NCBI RefSeq assembly: GCF_025766255.1 | Contig: NW_026516746.1 | Span: 124,001 to 188,000, forward strand | Direction: 5' to 3' | DNA: 64,000 nt | Source of the DNA: Zychaea mexicana | Lineage: Eukaryota > Mucoromycota > Mucoromycetes > Mucorales > Lichtheimiaceae | Shown: positions 1 to 11,034 of the stretch, one piece after another | Numbering within the stretch: the stretch's first letter is position 1 | How the letters are laid out: each line of letters opens with the position of its first letter | The notes under the pieces: model-generated | Told to the model about the DNA's origin: nothing | The model's database searches: none | The model's input: only the letters and a program-made list of their open reading frames with translations | Translations under genes and position numbers: made by a program

Positions 1-849
1 CCACGCGTGGTCGGTTAAACTTGCGATTGACGAGCTCCGGCAATGTATCCAAATGCTTTGCAGGATCAAATGATTTGGCTAAAGAAAGAAAAGTGATAAG
101 CTCAGATTTAACAATCCATATTCCAAACAGACTAATACGCTCTTCATCCCTGTTTCCTTCAACATACCCTGCTCAGCTGAGTCTACAAAGACAACATGGT
201 TGTTTTTCTGTGGCATAGGTGTCTCCTCTTCTTCTTCGTCTTCTTCGTATACATTGAGCATATCTTCATCATCCAGCTGTTCGTCCAAGAAATGCAAAGA
301 ATCCCGTAACTTTTCCATTTTCTAGTAATTGTACAATAAAAATAATACAGTCAGTAACTATCTCCTGAACCAAATGGGTATACTCATATGGATCCTATCA
401 GATCAAATAGGTACCTTTTTACTTATATCGCGTTGCATTTTAATATAATTCTTATCTTGTGACTTCATCAACTGCACCATTTCATGTGGCAAAGCCTCGT
501 TTCGCTTTTGAATATGCACGCCACCCTATTTATATTGGAAAGTGGGAGAGGTATAGACTGTGTCAATTCACACACTTCCTCGAATCAAATCAATCCATTT
601 TTTTCTTTTTACGTCAAACCCACTTGCCTTTGTTTGAGAGTTGATCATTTTAAAGTAGAATTCATCGGGATTCCGTGCCAAAGCCTTTTCTCGTAAAGCC
701 TTCAATCGTCGTTGTTTGCTGTGAAAATCTTTGGCACGAAGCAAATAATCTTTCTTCTTTTCAAGCAAGCCAAGCCTTTCACGGCCTGCCAGTTGACCAC
801 GTTCTCTGTGATTACGCCGGTGAACGGCATTGCGCATAGAAGACGACAT
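1..849 (-). CDS. UTP11: U3 snoRNP / SSU-processome protein Utp11 (3' end missing)
   Basis: Nucleolar component of the small-subunit processome needed for 18S rRNA maturation. Exons read on the minus strand are 849-628, 525-415, 321-168 and 78-1, running off the window. The N-terminus ([19 protein letters not shown], then [18 protein letters not shown]) and the [19 protein letters not shown] stretch match the Utp11 family closely. Later exons give [19 protein letters not shown], an acidic run near the middle (DEEEEEET), and [21 protein letters not shown], all in the family order. The start at 849 is the ATG giving the conserved MSSS N-terminus. The first intron appears to use a GC donor (AAG|GCAAGT), which joins NSQTK directly to GGVHI as in homologues. 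It shares a 161-base divergent promoter with the next gene. Roughly the last third of the protein lies outside the window. Confidence 0.93.
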
Positions 850-1010
850 TGTTTTCGAGATCGATCGTAATTTTAACTGAAGAAAATAAAGAGTAAAAAA
901 ATTAAGATGATTTATGTCCAAATTTTAACACCAGCTGCGCTTTAAACCACTTGTTGCTTGGAGATCCTCTTGTCTTTTCTTTATTTCTTCCAACACTTTG
1001 ACAAGAGAGA
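850..1010. promoter_or_regulatory. Short divergent promoter between UTP11 and the Rad60-like gene
   Basis: Only 161 bases separate the two start codons, so both 5' leaders and both core promoters must fit here. I see no canonical TATA box; the segment is AT-rich with pyrimidine runs before each ATG. The promoter assignment is inferred from gene arrangement. Confidence 0.5.
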
Positions 1011-3015
1011 ATGGCAGACTTTGATATTTGCAACGTTTATGCCCATCGACGTCCCGCCAAGCGAAAAACCACTGGAAAGAAGAAATCAGGACAAAAGACT
1101 GAAAAAATCGAAAAAACTGAAAAAGCTGAAAAGATTGAAAAGCGCAAAAGTCAATATGAAGAATTCCTTCAAACCCGTAAGAATGTCATGTTTCTATTGA
1201 AAACAGTTTTTTTATTAGGAAGAAGGCCCACATATATATTTCTTTCTTTAAACTAGGTGCAAAATTGGGCGTTGACGGATCGCGAACAGACAGTGACGAC
1301 AGCGATTCTGATGATCATAAGTCCTCCTCTAAAAAGAAACAAAAGTTGCTTTACAGTGAATTGAATAAGCGATTGCATTCACAACAGTCTCGCGACGACG
1401 AAGAAGACGATGAGGACAGAAACGACGGCGATTCGCTTGGACTGGATAATGAAAACGTAGAACCGATAACAGACGACATGTCGTTTGAAGTTGATACTTG
1501 TGATAACAGAGTGCAAAGTTCATGCATGTAAGTTTAGCTTCAGCTTTTCTTTACATTTGCACGTATCACATAATACTGTGTGGCCAGATTAAGGAAACAA
1601 TGATGTTACGGATTTTTCGTGTGTGCGAGTGAGAGGAAGCGCGTATGTGTGATATGTCTAAAAAAAGCCGTAATCCCCGTTTTGGATTTTCTTTTCCACT
1701 AAATGGATCACTGAATAAACAACATCATCGTATTTAGTGAACTCTCGGACGATGATGGTGCTGACGACGGAAGCGGCGATCTATCAGCATCATTCGAAAG
1801 CCTTTCATCTTTATCGCCAACAATGCCAAGGTATAGCGTCGCAATCTTATGTCTTTTGTTTTCCCATAGTTTAGTAGTGTTACTACTAGCCTCACGACAA
1901 AAGAACATATGCGCATGTATCAAAGTAACCATGTGTGTTTCTAGATTCGATCATATACAAGTACTACAGGAACAAATCCGTCGCCAAGAGAAGCCACGCG
2001 CACGACCACCACCGCCCGTTATACCCACACTTGAAGAAATGGCCGACCTTGATCCTGATCTGGTGAAACTTGCTGCTGCCTCTTCCACACCCGATTCTGC
2101 TGATGCTGGCTCTAGCAGTGCTGCTGATGAAAGTTTAAAAGCGGAAAAAGTGTGCATAAAGGTCGAGTTTGTCAACCTCAAGGAACTCACGGGTGAAGCT
2201 ATGCTCAAAGCAATTGAAAGATTATGTCAGCCCATCAAAGTGATTCTTCTGGAGGTAATAAACAAAAAGGGTTAGTGGATAATAGGTGACTAAGATATAA
2301 ATCTTTTGTTCGTTCTTTATAGAGCGATCCTTTCGAGAAGCTGCTTCAGTACTTTTGCAAGACAAAGTTTCTGAAGCAGAGCGAGATCATATTAGTATAC
2401 AATGGTATTCCTGTCATGCTACGTGCTACTCCATCCAGTCTTAAGATGATCCCCGGTATCAAGTCTAAAAATCTCATGAGTAAGTAGTGGTTTGGAGAAG
2501 TTGGGAGAAAAATCGCTATTACGTCTAGATGTGTATTAATGTTAGTACTTTCTTGGTGATTAAATAGAGGCATATCTCAAAGACGATTATGAGAAGTATG
2601 AACAAGAGAGAACTGAACAGTTGAAACGAAAGCTTCAACAGACGCCATTTGATGAAAACTTCATCGAAAGTCTGGAACAGACCACCGAAGTTGCTAAAGA
2701 TGACCCAGCCATGCATATCAAGATACGGGGTAAAAATAATGAGGATACCAATATGCGCGTTAAACAGGTAATGTGAAAATTTGATTTGGATTTTAAATTA
2801 TTATTTGTTTGTCGTGGATACTTATACTCCAATTTTTCTCATAGACAACTTTATTACGGACCATTGTGCAACGATACGCTGAACTCAAGGGACTGGAAAG
2901 CAATGCAGTAGGCAGGGTTCGATTGTCTTTCGATGGCGAGGATCTATCGCTTGACGATACTATAGGTGATACGGAACTTGAGGACGAGGATGTGGTGGAA
3001 GTGGTCATCTCATAA
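1011..3015 (+). CDS. Rad60/Esc2/NIP45-type protein with SUMO-like domains
   Basis: Predicted genome-maintenance factor of the RENi family (Rad60, Esc2, NFATC2IP), which carry tandem SUMO-like domains and link SUMO pathway enzymes to DNA repair. Seven exons fit: 1011-1176, 1257-1527, 1738-1830, 1945-2254, 2323-2479, 2568-2767, 2845-3015. The N-terminal third is low-complexity, Lys-rich then Asp/Ser-rich. A first SUMO-like domain begins at KVCIKVEFVNLKELTGEAM and runs through LRATPSSLKMIPGIKSKNL. The last domain runs from MHIKIRGKNNEDTNMRVKQ to LEDEDVVEVVIS with the beta-grasp pattern typical of Rad60 SLD2. The exon 2/3 junction creates IELSDDDG, a good SUMO-interacting motif candidate. Start at 1011 is the first ATG after the divergent promoter. 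Orthology to one named member is not decidable by eye. Confidence 0.82.
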
Positions 3016-3460
3016 CAATAGATCAATAACAGTAGCAATAGTAGTATCTCTCACTGTCTTTCTCTCTAACGCGCAAACACACATTACATACTGGCCACAT
3101 ATCACACATCAAATATTTTACATACCGAACTGTTGTCCGCCATCTCTTTCTATTCCTTTCACTAACCTTACTCGCACACTCACTTCTCTTCCAACTCTTT
3201 TCTCATTCCGTCATCTTTGAGACAGTAACATCGTCGCCCTGCTGTGAATTTCAAAATTTTCATTTCACTCCTCCCCTGTATAGTTTTTTACTCTGTCCTG
3301 ATAAATTCCACTGCATTTGAATTCTTTATAAATATCACTGTCATTCACTTTAAATATTATTTTAAATAAATGTTTTTACCATTAATTTATCATTTTTAAA
3401 TACATTGTAGTAGATGATCAAGATTTCTATCACAACATGTCCTTGTATCATCATAGGATA
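3016..3460. other. 3' UTR and AT-rich spacer up to the repeat element
   Basis: Downstream flank of the Rad60-like gene. AT-rich, no convincing ORF; AATAAA-like motifs near 3365 could serve polyadenylation. It ends at the TA (3459-3460) abutting element copy A. Confidence 0.5.
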
Positions 3461-4458
3461 CAGTGTACTTAGCATAGATAGTCCATACCATCCACAATGC
3501 CATATAGTCTTCGTTGGTGACATCTCCTTGTATTGGGTGTATCGGCAAGAGAGATCTACATACATCATTTTGACACCCAAGTTCTTACTTTTTGTGTGTA
3601 TGTAGCAGTAAACTTCGTGTGTTTTCGAAAATGAAGCCAAAGACGTTTATCCGTATTAGATGATGTAGGTTTATTTGAGAACTAGTAGTATACACAGAAT
3701 AATAGCAGAGAGGTGGAGGTGTGAATGCAAAGAGAGAAGAAGTTACCTCATAGTAATTGCTACGCACAAATCTAAGAGGGTGATAGATTGTTCTGTGCAA
3801 GCACGGTAGTACTATTGTTGTCTGGTATAGATTCAATGCTTGTGTCTCCATGTGCTCTCTACAAGCCCCGAAGATGTCCATTAATCACCTATGTTAAGCG
3901 CGCGCTACTCCTGCCAAATCTCTTTTAAAAGAATCCCATGCGCGTGGAAGAAAAAAAGTACTATCTAGTACGAACAGAACGCTATTTATGCAGCATGTAC
4001 AACTATGTCAGCTGCGTTACTGTTCGTTTACATTAGACTATTCATCTCTAGATTCTTTTATATCACTTGATAGAAAGACTCTTGCAGCCCAAATTAATGC
4101 GTCTTTTATACTAAGCACTGGAAATAACACATGCTTTGCGCTGTTGTTGTTCGTTATCTATTACAGCTATTTTTTGCCTGGAATCAATGCCGAAAAACAC
4201 TTACCCTTGCTATCTCTTTGTTCATGTTTGTTAGTGTTCCACTTTCGCTTCCTTTTCGCCCAGGCTTTGTTTGCACAAGGGCATCGTAGTCCACCTTCAC
4301 GCCATACATCATTGCTTGTACACATATCGAGGGACTCTTTGTTTTGGTGATGCGTCCAGATTGGTCGTTTTATACAGATTCTATTAAATTGTTATACACT
4401 TTACTGTACTGCACATAAACGTTATTGTAGTTTCGGTAATGTCTCTCTTGCAGACTAT

Positions 4459-4758
4459 CTACTCTGCAATTTCTTCGGCTACAAGGTGTTTCATCAATTG
4501 TTCGATAACATAATGGGGAAAGAGCACGCCTCGCTTGAGCGTCGATTGATACCGCAAGGCGTAATCATCAGCGTGTCCAGCCACGTACAGGGCGAGACTT
4601 AGACCTTTTACCAAAAAGAAATTGTGAGGCCTTTTTGATCGATGAGATGATGGTGCAAAAACGGGAAGCACGCATTTAAAAAAACGATTCAACCCAAGTT
4701 TGGATGTTGACCAACGTCGGGCAAATAACGTTGTGATTTTCTCAAATCCACCGCCCAT
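4459..4758 (-). CDS. Unrecognised ORF fragment inside element copy A
   Basis: An ATG-started reading frame of 99 codons, beginning MGGGFEKITTLFARRW and containing LALYVAGHADDYALRYQ. The same frame exists in copy B (54662-54961). In the part compared, five nucleotide changes were seen; all alter the protein and one inserts a codon (P to KS), but none breaks the frame. It could be one exon of an element gene. I recognise no domain, and the lack of silent changes argues against current selection. Confidence 0.25.
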   Translation of the reverse strand: MGGGFEKITTLFARRWSTSKLGLNRFFKCVLPVFAPSSHRSKRPHNFFLVKGLSLALYVAGHADDYALRYQSTLKRGVLFPHYVIEQLMKHLVAEEIAE

Positions 4759-4989
4759 CTTGTTCCTTTAATTTTTTATTTGATGATATGCTACTGTCCA
4801 CACATTTATATGACCAAACGATTCCCCAAACATCATGATCCACTGTTGGGAAAACTTCCATTGAAATCTAGGAATTATGAGTATTTCTGTTAAGCGACGA
4901 ACCCTATTGGAGGGACAGATAGCCATTTCGCCGCTCATGATCAGTCGTCGCCCACGGTGTATGCAATGCCTTTGAAAGTGATCCAGAGA

Positions 4990-5430
4990 CTAAGTCCTTC
5001 TTGACCTATTGGTAAAGGTGACATGAGCTTGGTTAACATTTCCATATACTGACCGAATCAGTGGCTCAAGATATGGTGATTTAAAATTACCAGAATATGG
5101 TAGCCTTGGAGCGTCCATTTTACGGCAAGCCCTACATAAGACGCATGTAGTCCAAGAGCAAACACATATTACTATCCCTGCCAACTTTAGTTGATATGCC
5201 ACCTTGCCACCAGTCAATGCACCGGTTGTAAATGAAATTACTGTTGGAGAAGTCTTGTAATGAAGAAGTTGCTCGTCCCCAGCACACTTTTCTGTGGCAT
5301 CTATAGGCAAGACACATAGTAAAATTAAGCGGATCGTAATTTATACCAGAAGGGCCGAATGGGACGTAATACACACTAAACGGTGCTCTTAACATATATA
5401 AAAAGCAACTGCAAAAGAGCAGGATTTTTC
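4990..5430 (-). pseudogene. Unrecognised possible spliced coding segment in element copy A
   Basis: On the minus strand a frame reading VYYVPFGPS can be joined through a 46-base GTATAA...CTATAG intron (around 5299-5344) to DATEKCAGDEQLLHYKTS, continuing through VICVCSWTTCVLCRACRK to a stop at 4990. The cysteine cluster (CVC..TCVLCRAC) is suggestive of metal binding but matches no family I can name. The same arrangement is kept in copy B (about 55193-55635) with I/R, T/P and F/S replacements. It may be a relic exon pair of the element's own gene. Confidence 0.2.
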
Positions 5431-6736
5431 TCTCGGGCTTTATTATAACATCATTAATTCGGCAACGACAAATAGTCTGCAAAGAGACGATCAGAGACAC
5501 AATGTGTATTTTGCTGTGGAAATAGTAGGCAACAATAGGGGAGAATTCGCTTCATCTCTCTTTTTATTATAACAAAACGAAGGCTATGAACGCGTATGCA
5601 CTAACTCACACTAACGACAAGCATAAAGGACGTAAATCAGCAGGATGCAAAAGTCTAGCAGTGAGGAGCGCAACACAGATTTTTCTTTTTTGGATAGTGA
5701 CAAAGTTACGCGTGTGTCAAATCTTGAACGTTCCAACAGTTTTCCCCTGAAACGGAAACTATGCGCATTGTGACACAACGATTTGGCCAATTGACTTTGC
5801 ACTCGAAATGCGCAAAGAGATGGCAAGTGAACAAGGTGATTAATGGAGCAACGAATTACACGCAAAAGTCGTTTGTAGTGTTATTCTTCTTATCGTCTCA
5901 ATCGATCTTGAACGCTGCTTTAAAAGAACGTAGAACCGCACAAAAACAAACGAACCGATTTACTTTATCAGCAGCAATGAAAAACAATGAAGGATGAATC
6001 GATTTTACTGGCAACAGCGGATACTTATTATGAGCGGGTCAACGTATCTGCAGCAGCACATACTTGGGATGGAGGATGGAGGAGAGAACTGTTGGCGGAT
6101 AGCGACAATGGTTAAGCAACAGTTGACGAGCACGGTTGAACATAGAAGATAACGGGTCTTTATTATAAAGTGCAGCGATGGGGGCATCTTTTTCCGCACA
6201 CACATAACATTACGTGCCACACACACAGTCAAAAGACAATATTAAAGTACTGTGGATTTGTCTGTGAAGTACGCTATCTACACACGCTGTTTGCCTTGTT
6301 GGCTGAAGGACTGTAAACTGGCTGCTGGGTGGATAGTGTTCTCAATACTCACTGATGGTAAATTGTCTACTTTGTCAGTCACTCCTATTTCCGTCATTTA
6401 CTGCTCACATGAAAGCATTTCTTCCGTGAATCTACATGCTCATTCGCATTCGTGTCTTTGTTTTCGCTTGACACGGTGCCGTGCACGGACCTCTCGCAAC
6501 CAAGCGGCGACGTCGTCGTCGGAGGTACAGCTGCCCATGGTGAGAGACACGTACCACTACCGCCGCAGCACATTTGTTTGGATGACCACCAAGCACACCC
6601 CCTTTCTTTTCCTTTCGTGATAGTCCCTTTGAGCCATATCATATGCTGAAAGGCATACTATTAAGCAAGAGCCAATGAAAATCCATGGAACTTGGTGGAA
6701 TTTTTGAAGTCCCGAGCGTGACAGTCAAAAAACGTC

Positions 6737-6744
6737 TATATAAA
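6737..6744 (+). promoter_or_regulatory. TATA box of the conserved unit in copy A
   Basis: TATATAAA followed by a long T/C tract and CTTTAG, a layout typical of fungal core promoters. The identical motif sits at 56989-56996 in copy B. It precedes the roughly 200-base block that is identical in both copies. Confidence 0.4.
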
Positions 6745-6819
6745 GCGAGCATCCTTTCTTTTTCTTTTACTTCTTTTTTTTTCTTCACTTTAGTTCGTTT
6801 TGGAAAGGCGTTGGGCTGT

Positions 6820-7167
6820 ATGCGCAGGGGTCACTGTCTGTGCTATGATCAGTTCCGTGCCAGTGCTGGCGATTGTTCAGAGTTTTCTGATGATTGGATG
6901 GGCTCAGTGGTCCGCCATGAAGAGATGACTGCAATGTACCAGTGCGGGTCAGTGGAGGGTGAGGAACGAACAGATTATTATTATTATTTATTAAACACAA
7001 ATAAACAAAATGATAAACAAAATAAAACAATCTTTTTCTTTTCGCACTCTTCTCATAAACATTTTACCGCTTTTTATTTTATTTTATTTTTTTGCTCACG
7101 CGCACGACATGTTCCTTATTTTTTTGCCCACCCACAGCTCCGTGCTAAACAAAGCGGGGAACAATGA
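6820..7167 (+). CDS. Small ORF in the perfectly conserved block of copy A
   Basis: An ATG 76 bases after the TATA box opens a frame starting MRRGHCLCYDQFRASAGDC and containing SEFSDDWMGSVVRHEEM. The first about 54 codons are nucleotide-identical in copy B; after that a TTA/TAT microsatellite makes the copies diverge and the tail is low complexity. It could be a short protein, or the identity could reflect a non-coding RNA or recent gene conversion. No homologue recognised. Confidence 0.2.
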   Translation: MRRGHCLCYDQFRASAGDCSEFSDDWMGSVVRHEEMTAMYQCGSVEGEERTDYYYYLLNTNKQNDKQNKTIFFFSHSSHKHFTAFYFILFFCSRARHVPYFFAHPQLRAKQSGEQ

Positions 7168-8108
7168 CAGACGACAGTAACATGATCACAACGCGCTTTA
7201 TCACACTTTGACACTCCTCTTCACTTTCTGTGCTCGCCTACATTGCTTGTTACCGCAGATATGATGCGACCTTCTTGTGAAAAGGGGTTATTTTATAAGA
7301 GGCAACACCAGAGCATACGCCAACAGGCTAGTATAACTGCTAGATCTTAAAATTGGAAAGTCTGTTTTCAGCTGCTCGTCTCTCTCTCTCTCTCTCTCTC
7401 TTTTCCTGCAAGTAGCTTATCACAACAGGATCTTTTTGTCATTTTGAAAAATGCGCCTGTTTTTGGACCAAACGTCACTTCCAAGAGGCGACAAGAAGGC
7501 GATAAAGCTTGCGCAATGACCGTGCTATCATAATAGTTCTTAAACATGTTGATCGCATTGTAAACTCTTTGGTCTGCTCGAATTTGTATCCTTTGTAGAG
7601 TAGATCGATGATGACGTCTGTACTATAAATGTAGTTTGATGTTAGTGAGTGGTACTTATGTCGGTGTGGTACGAAAACATATGAGGGAAACAAAGAATCG
7701 GCAGTGCTAAGGTCAATAATAATGAGTAGATCTCGCTTGCATACTTCGATTTATGTATAGATACCTGTTTAATGGGATTGCTGAAGTTTGAGGGGCGCAA
7801 ATGGATGCCTTCAATTCAACAAGCCATCTACGAAAGGAGCCATTTTGCTCGCCTTTTCCTACAGTATTTCCTCTTCTTCCAAATGAACTTGCACCTGGTG
7901 AATATGTGATTCCATTACTGCATTGGTATTATCATTGCTGTCTGGATTCTTCCTGTTGTTTTGCTTCTTGATTGAGCTATCATCGCTACCATCTGATAAA
8001 TTATATATTTTATCATATATAAGCTCGACACATCGGTAACCATCATCAAGACAAATGCTGTATGACACGTCTTTGGTCACCACACTGGTAATACATATTG
8101 CTATACTG

Positions 8109-8414
8109 TATCATCCTTCCAAATTGACAGCGATGAAGATAATCCTGCTAGAAAGAAATGAAAGAGGAACATGCTTATCTGACACGCGTTACCAAGAAAA
8201 ACCTCCGTTGATCACTATACACGACGAAATAAAACTATTTTTGACGATGCCTTTTCATTGTAGAAGAAATAGAGGAAAGGTAAAAAGGAGAGGAAGAGAG
8301 AGGGAACGGGAATAAATATTCTTGGAAAATATGATAATGCAGCCAAATCTATCAAAAAACTTCATCTAAAACTGGTATAAAATGAACTGTGTGTGTGCTA
8401 GTTGTTGCTAAGTC
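8109..8414. other. Spacer between element copy A and the RA-PH gene
   Basis: Contains the right-flank TA and the 3' UTR of the minus-strand RA-PH gene. A purine-rich GAGAGGAAGAGAG stretch occurs near 8290. No gene seen. Confidence 0.45.
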
Positions 8415-11034
8415 CTATCGTTTTCGAGGATCAAACGTGGAAGGTTCGTTAAAGTTAATTAAAGGCTTTATCTGTCGCTCCATTAGCTTTCTGGTATGTG
8501 CTTGTTCAGGATCCTCATCTGGTCGTAGCAACGGTCCATTTGGAGGCACAGGTACTGCAGAAGACGCAGGCATTGGAACATCATGTCGACGACTTCGAGA
8601 AGTGGTAGGCTTTCGTCGAACAGACATTTGGCGTCGCGTTTCTCCTCCTCCTATGGCTGCTGATGCTGAGGGTACTGACGTGGCTGCTGCTGCTGCTCCA
8701 CCATCGGTATTGTGATGATGGTGATGATTTGAATCACGGGTGCTTCTGGATCGTGATAATTTGGATTCACCACTACTGCTGACGGCAGTCGCACCATGCG
8801 TGGACTTTTCAAGCAAAGATCCCTTGGAGAACTTGACTCTATCATCTATCTGGATGAGCGTTTGAGGTTGTGACGATGACGATAAATCTTCTGATGGGAG
8901 TGCTACGATTTGTCTGGCGGTAGAGTTCTCGAGGGGTTCATTTTCACTGTTGGCAATGCTGTTTGCTAGGAGTGAGCCCTTGGAAAAGGGATCACGGTCG
9001 TAGGGATTTATCAGCGGGCCATCAGCACCATCCCTGCCTCCGCGACCTCGTCTACTGCTGTGCCGCGATAATCCATTGCCACTGCCGCTTTTGTTGATTT
9101 CTTCGTTGCCTGCAGATGATGGACTGGATCGTGAAAATTCTTTTGTTGACTTGTGTCGGCGCAGCGTGTTGCTCCGGTTTACCAAAACCGTTTCTTCTCC
9201 ATTTGCCGTTCCTCTACTACTTTCCACGGATGAAGTTAGGGGCGCAGTCGAAGCAGGCGCATCAATAGGGCCCAACGGGTTCATAACACGGTGAGGATAC
9301 ATTTGATAGTTCAAAGCGTTCTATAAATGAAGAAAAAGTAATAGTGAGCAAACAAGTTCTCCAATATCTAGTTCTCAAAAACATGAGAAATTATTCGATA
9401 CATCCACTAATTTACCTTCGCACATCGAATGCTGAGCACCCATTGTCGTAGAGAATCATAGTCGTCCGCTGCCAATAGGTGCATGTAATCTTCTGGTCGC
9501 TCGAATATATGAGGTTTGTCTTGCGCACGCACAGCGAATACAAATTCGGTTGGTGATCCACGAACATGATGCAGCATTGTATACACGTCGAAAGCTGACA
9601 AGTGGCATAGTGGGGTTGAACCTGTCCCTTTGTTGTCCTTGGCATGATGTATCGCATTATCCATAATATAAAAGAACCGTCGTTGCCATCTGCCCTTTTT
9701 TAACTCGATCGAAAGCCATCCATAATTAGGGGGATAACGCTTTTGAAGTACGCTCTATTCCATTTAGTAATACAAGACAGAATCAGTATTTCTTATCGAA
9801 ATGATAGAAAGCAATCAACAAAAATCACATGCGTACATCAGCCATCAGTGAGTCACGGTATTTGTATTTTTTGACAAGCAGCAGATTCGTTGTATCTTGC
9901 TCCCAAGTTGACGTTGCATCCATGACAATTTCCCAGTCGCGCAGGGGACGTTCTAAATCATAAATGGTAAGATCAGCTTGTCATGTTAACTAATTTCTTG
10001 TAACCATGGATACACACTTACCAACGTCATGACTGTAAGCAACTTCGAACAATGACCAGTCCTCGCTTTTATCCACAAGACCCTTCTTTCTCAGATACTG
10101 GAGCACCATTGCTGCAGTCAGCATGTTTGTCAATTGCACTGTCTTGTGCACTGATCCGTCATTGATATAAATACGGATAGTGATGACTTTCATGGACACA
10201 CCGCCAGTGCCAAAGCTACCACCACCACTACTTTTGACTGATTTGTCCATGTTTGCCGAAGCGATTGCTTGCTAAGGTGAAATATGATCGATTAGATCAG
10301 CCATATTTCTTTTAAATCTGCATAATTGTTTATTACCTGAGCAGTTGCTTCCACAGACTTGTTATTGGATGCATCTGCACCTTCGCCTCCGGCTTCTAGT
10401 ACAGCCCAGGCACAGTGCATAGCTGCCTTGAGATCTTGATCATCGTCATCGCCAGAGGGATCCTTGGGGGGTACAGCTAGATTGGACGGTAAAGGAGGCA
10501 CCGGTTCAGTTATCTTGAACCGACTGTTTCCGCCGGTGCTGACACTTCGCTTCAGGTTTAAACTGTTGTCATTGTTGCTGGCATCCCGTGATCTCGTTCC
10601 TCTTAAGGTGTTTGACCGGCTATGAGCAGGATACTGTTTTTGCTGTTGCGCACGGTGGCGTAACTCGGCAACGCAGACATTATCGTCATCGTCGTCATCA
10701 CTTGGTACGCAACTAGACGTTGGCGTTTTGCGAAGACTGGCATGGCGATGCATTGGATTGTTTGATGAACTGTCCGGACGGCTATTATAGTTGCTATTAT
10801 TGTGTATTGCTGGTGCTGCAGTTGTGGGTACAGGGCTGTTGTCTGTGTCGACAGTCTGACAAAAATAAATCCACACGAAAAGTTAAATAACAGGCAGGTT
10901 CCTAATTGGGATTGTTGTGTTTGTTTGTGTTGTGCACCCGCACTTCTCTTCCGCGCCGGTTGTCTTACCAGCGAGAAATCGATCACTTGCTTTTCAAGGT
11001 CTCGAAGGGCATCGTCTAGATTACTTGGTGGCAT
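8415..11034 (-). CDS. Ras-association plus PH domain adaptor (MRL/Grb7-like architecture)
   Basis: Predicted membrane-recruited effector of a small GTPase. Six or so exons on the minus strand. The N-terminus (MPPSNLDDALRDLEKQVIDF) is a short helical segment like those preceding the RA domain in RIAM/lamellipodin. After a long Ser/Asn/Asp-rich linker comes an RA domain (VITIRIYINDGSVHKTVQL, LRKKGLVDKSEDWSLFEVA, RPLRDWEIVMDATSTW), then a PH domain (YGWLSIELKKGRWQRRFFY, LLAADDYDSLRQWVLSIRC). The C-terminal about 300 residues form one exon, are disordered and Ser/Arg-rich, and contain a near-repeat DPFSKGSLL / VKFSKGSLL plus His and Ala runs. Start at 11034 is the ATG of the conserved helix. RA followed directly by PH is the hallmark of MRL and Grb7/10/14 proteins; the fungal function is inferred. 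Confidence 0.83.

Larger units (their letters stand above)
3461..8108. mobile_element. 4.65-kb TA-flanked repeat, copy A
   Basis: This block recurs at 53700-58363 in the same orientation. Similarity starts just after TA at 3459-3460 (CAGTGTACTTAGCATAG) and ends just before TA at 8109-8110 (TTGCTATACTG); outside, the two copies have unrelated flanks. Both ends begin CAGT when read inwards, with a weak AGCA-type continuation, so a TA target duplication with very short imperfect inverted termini is plausible (Tc1/mariner-like insertion habit). No transposase family could be recognised. Conserved minus-strand ORF pieces lie at 4459-4758 and around 4990-5430, and a TATA-led plus-strand unit at 6737-7167. 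Compared with B, copy A has an extra stretch near 4147-4190 and a longer CT microsatellite at about 7379-7401. Most differences in the ORF pieces change the amino acid, which suggests neutral decay. Confidence 0.8.

Noticed and set aside
6685..6819. N-terminal extension of the small ORF in element copy A
   Set aside because: It spans the TATA box and T/C tract and is not in the same frame in copy B because of length differences in the tract.
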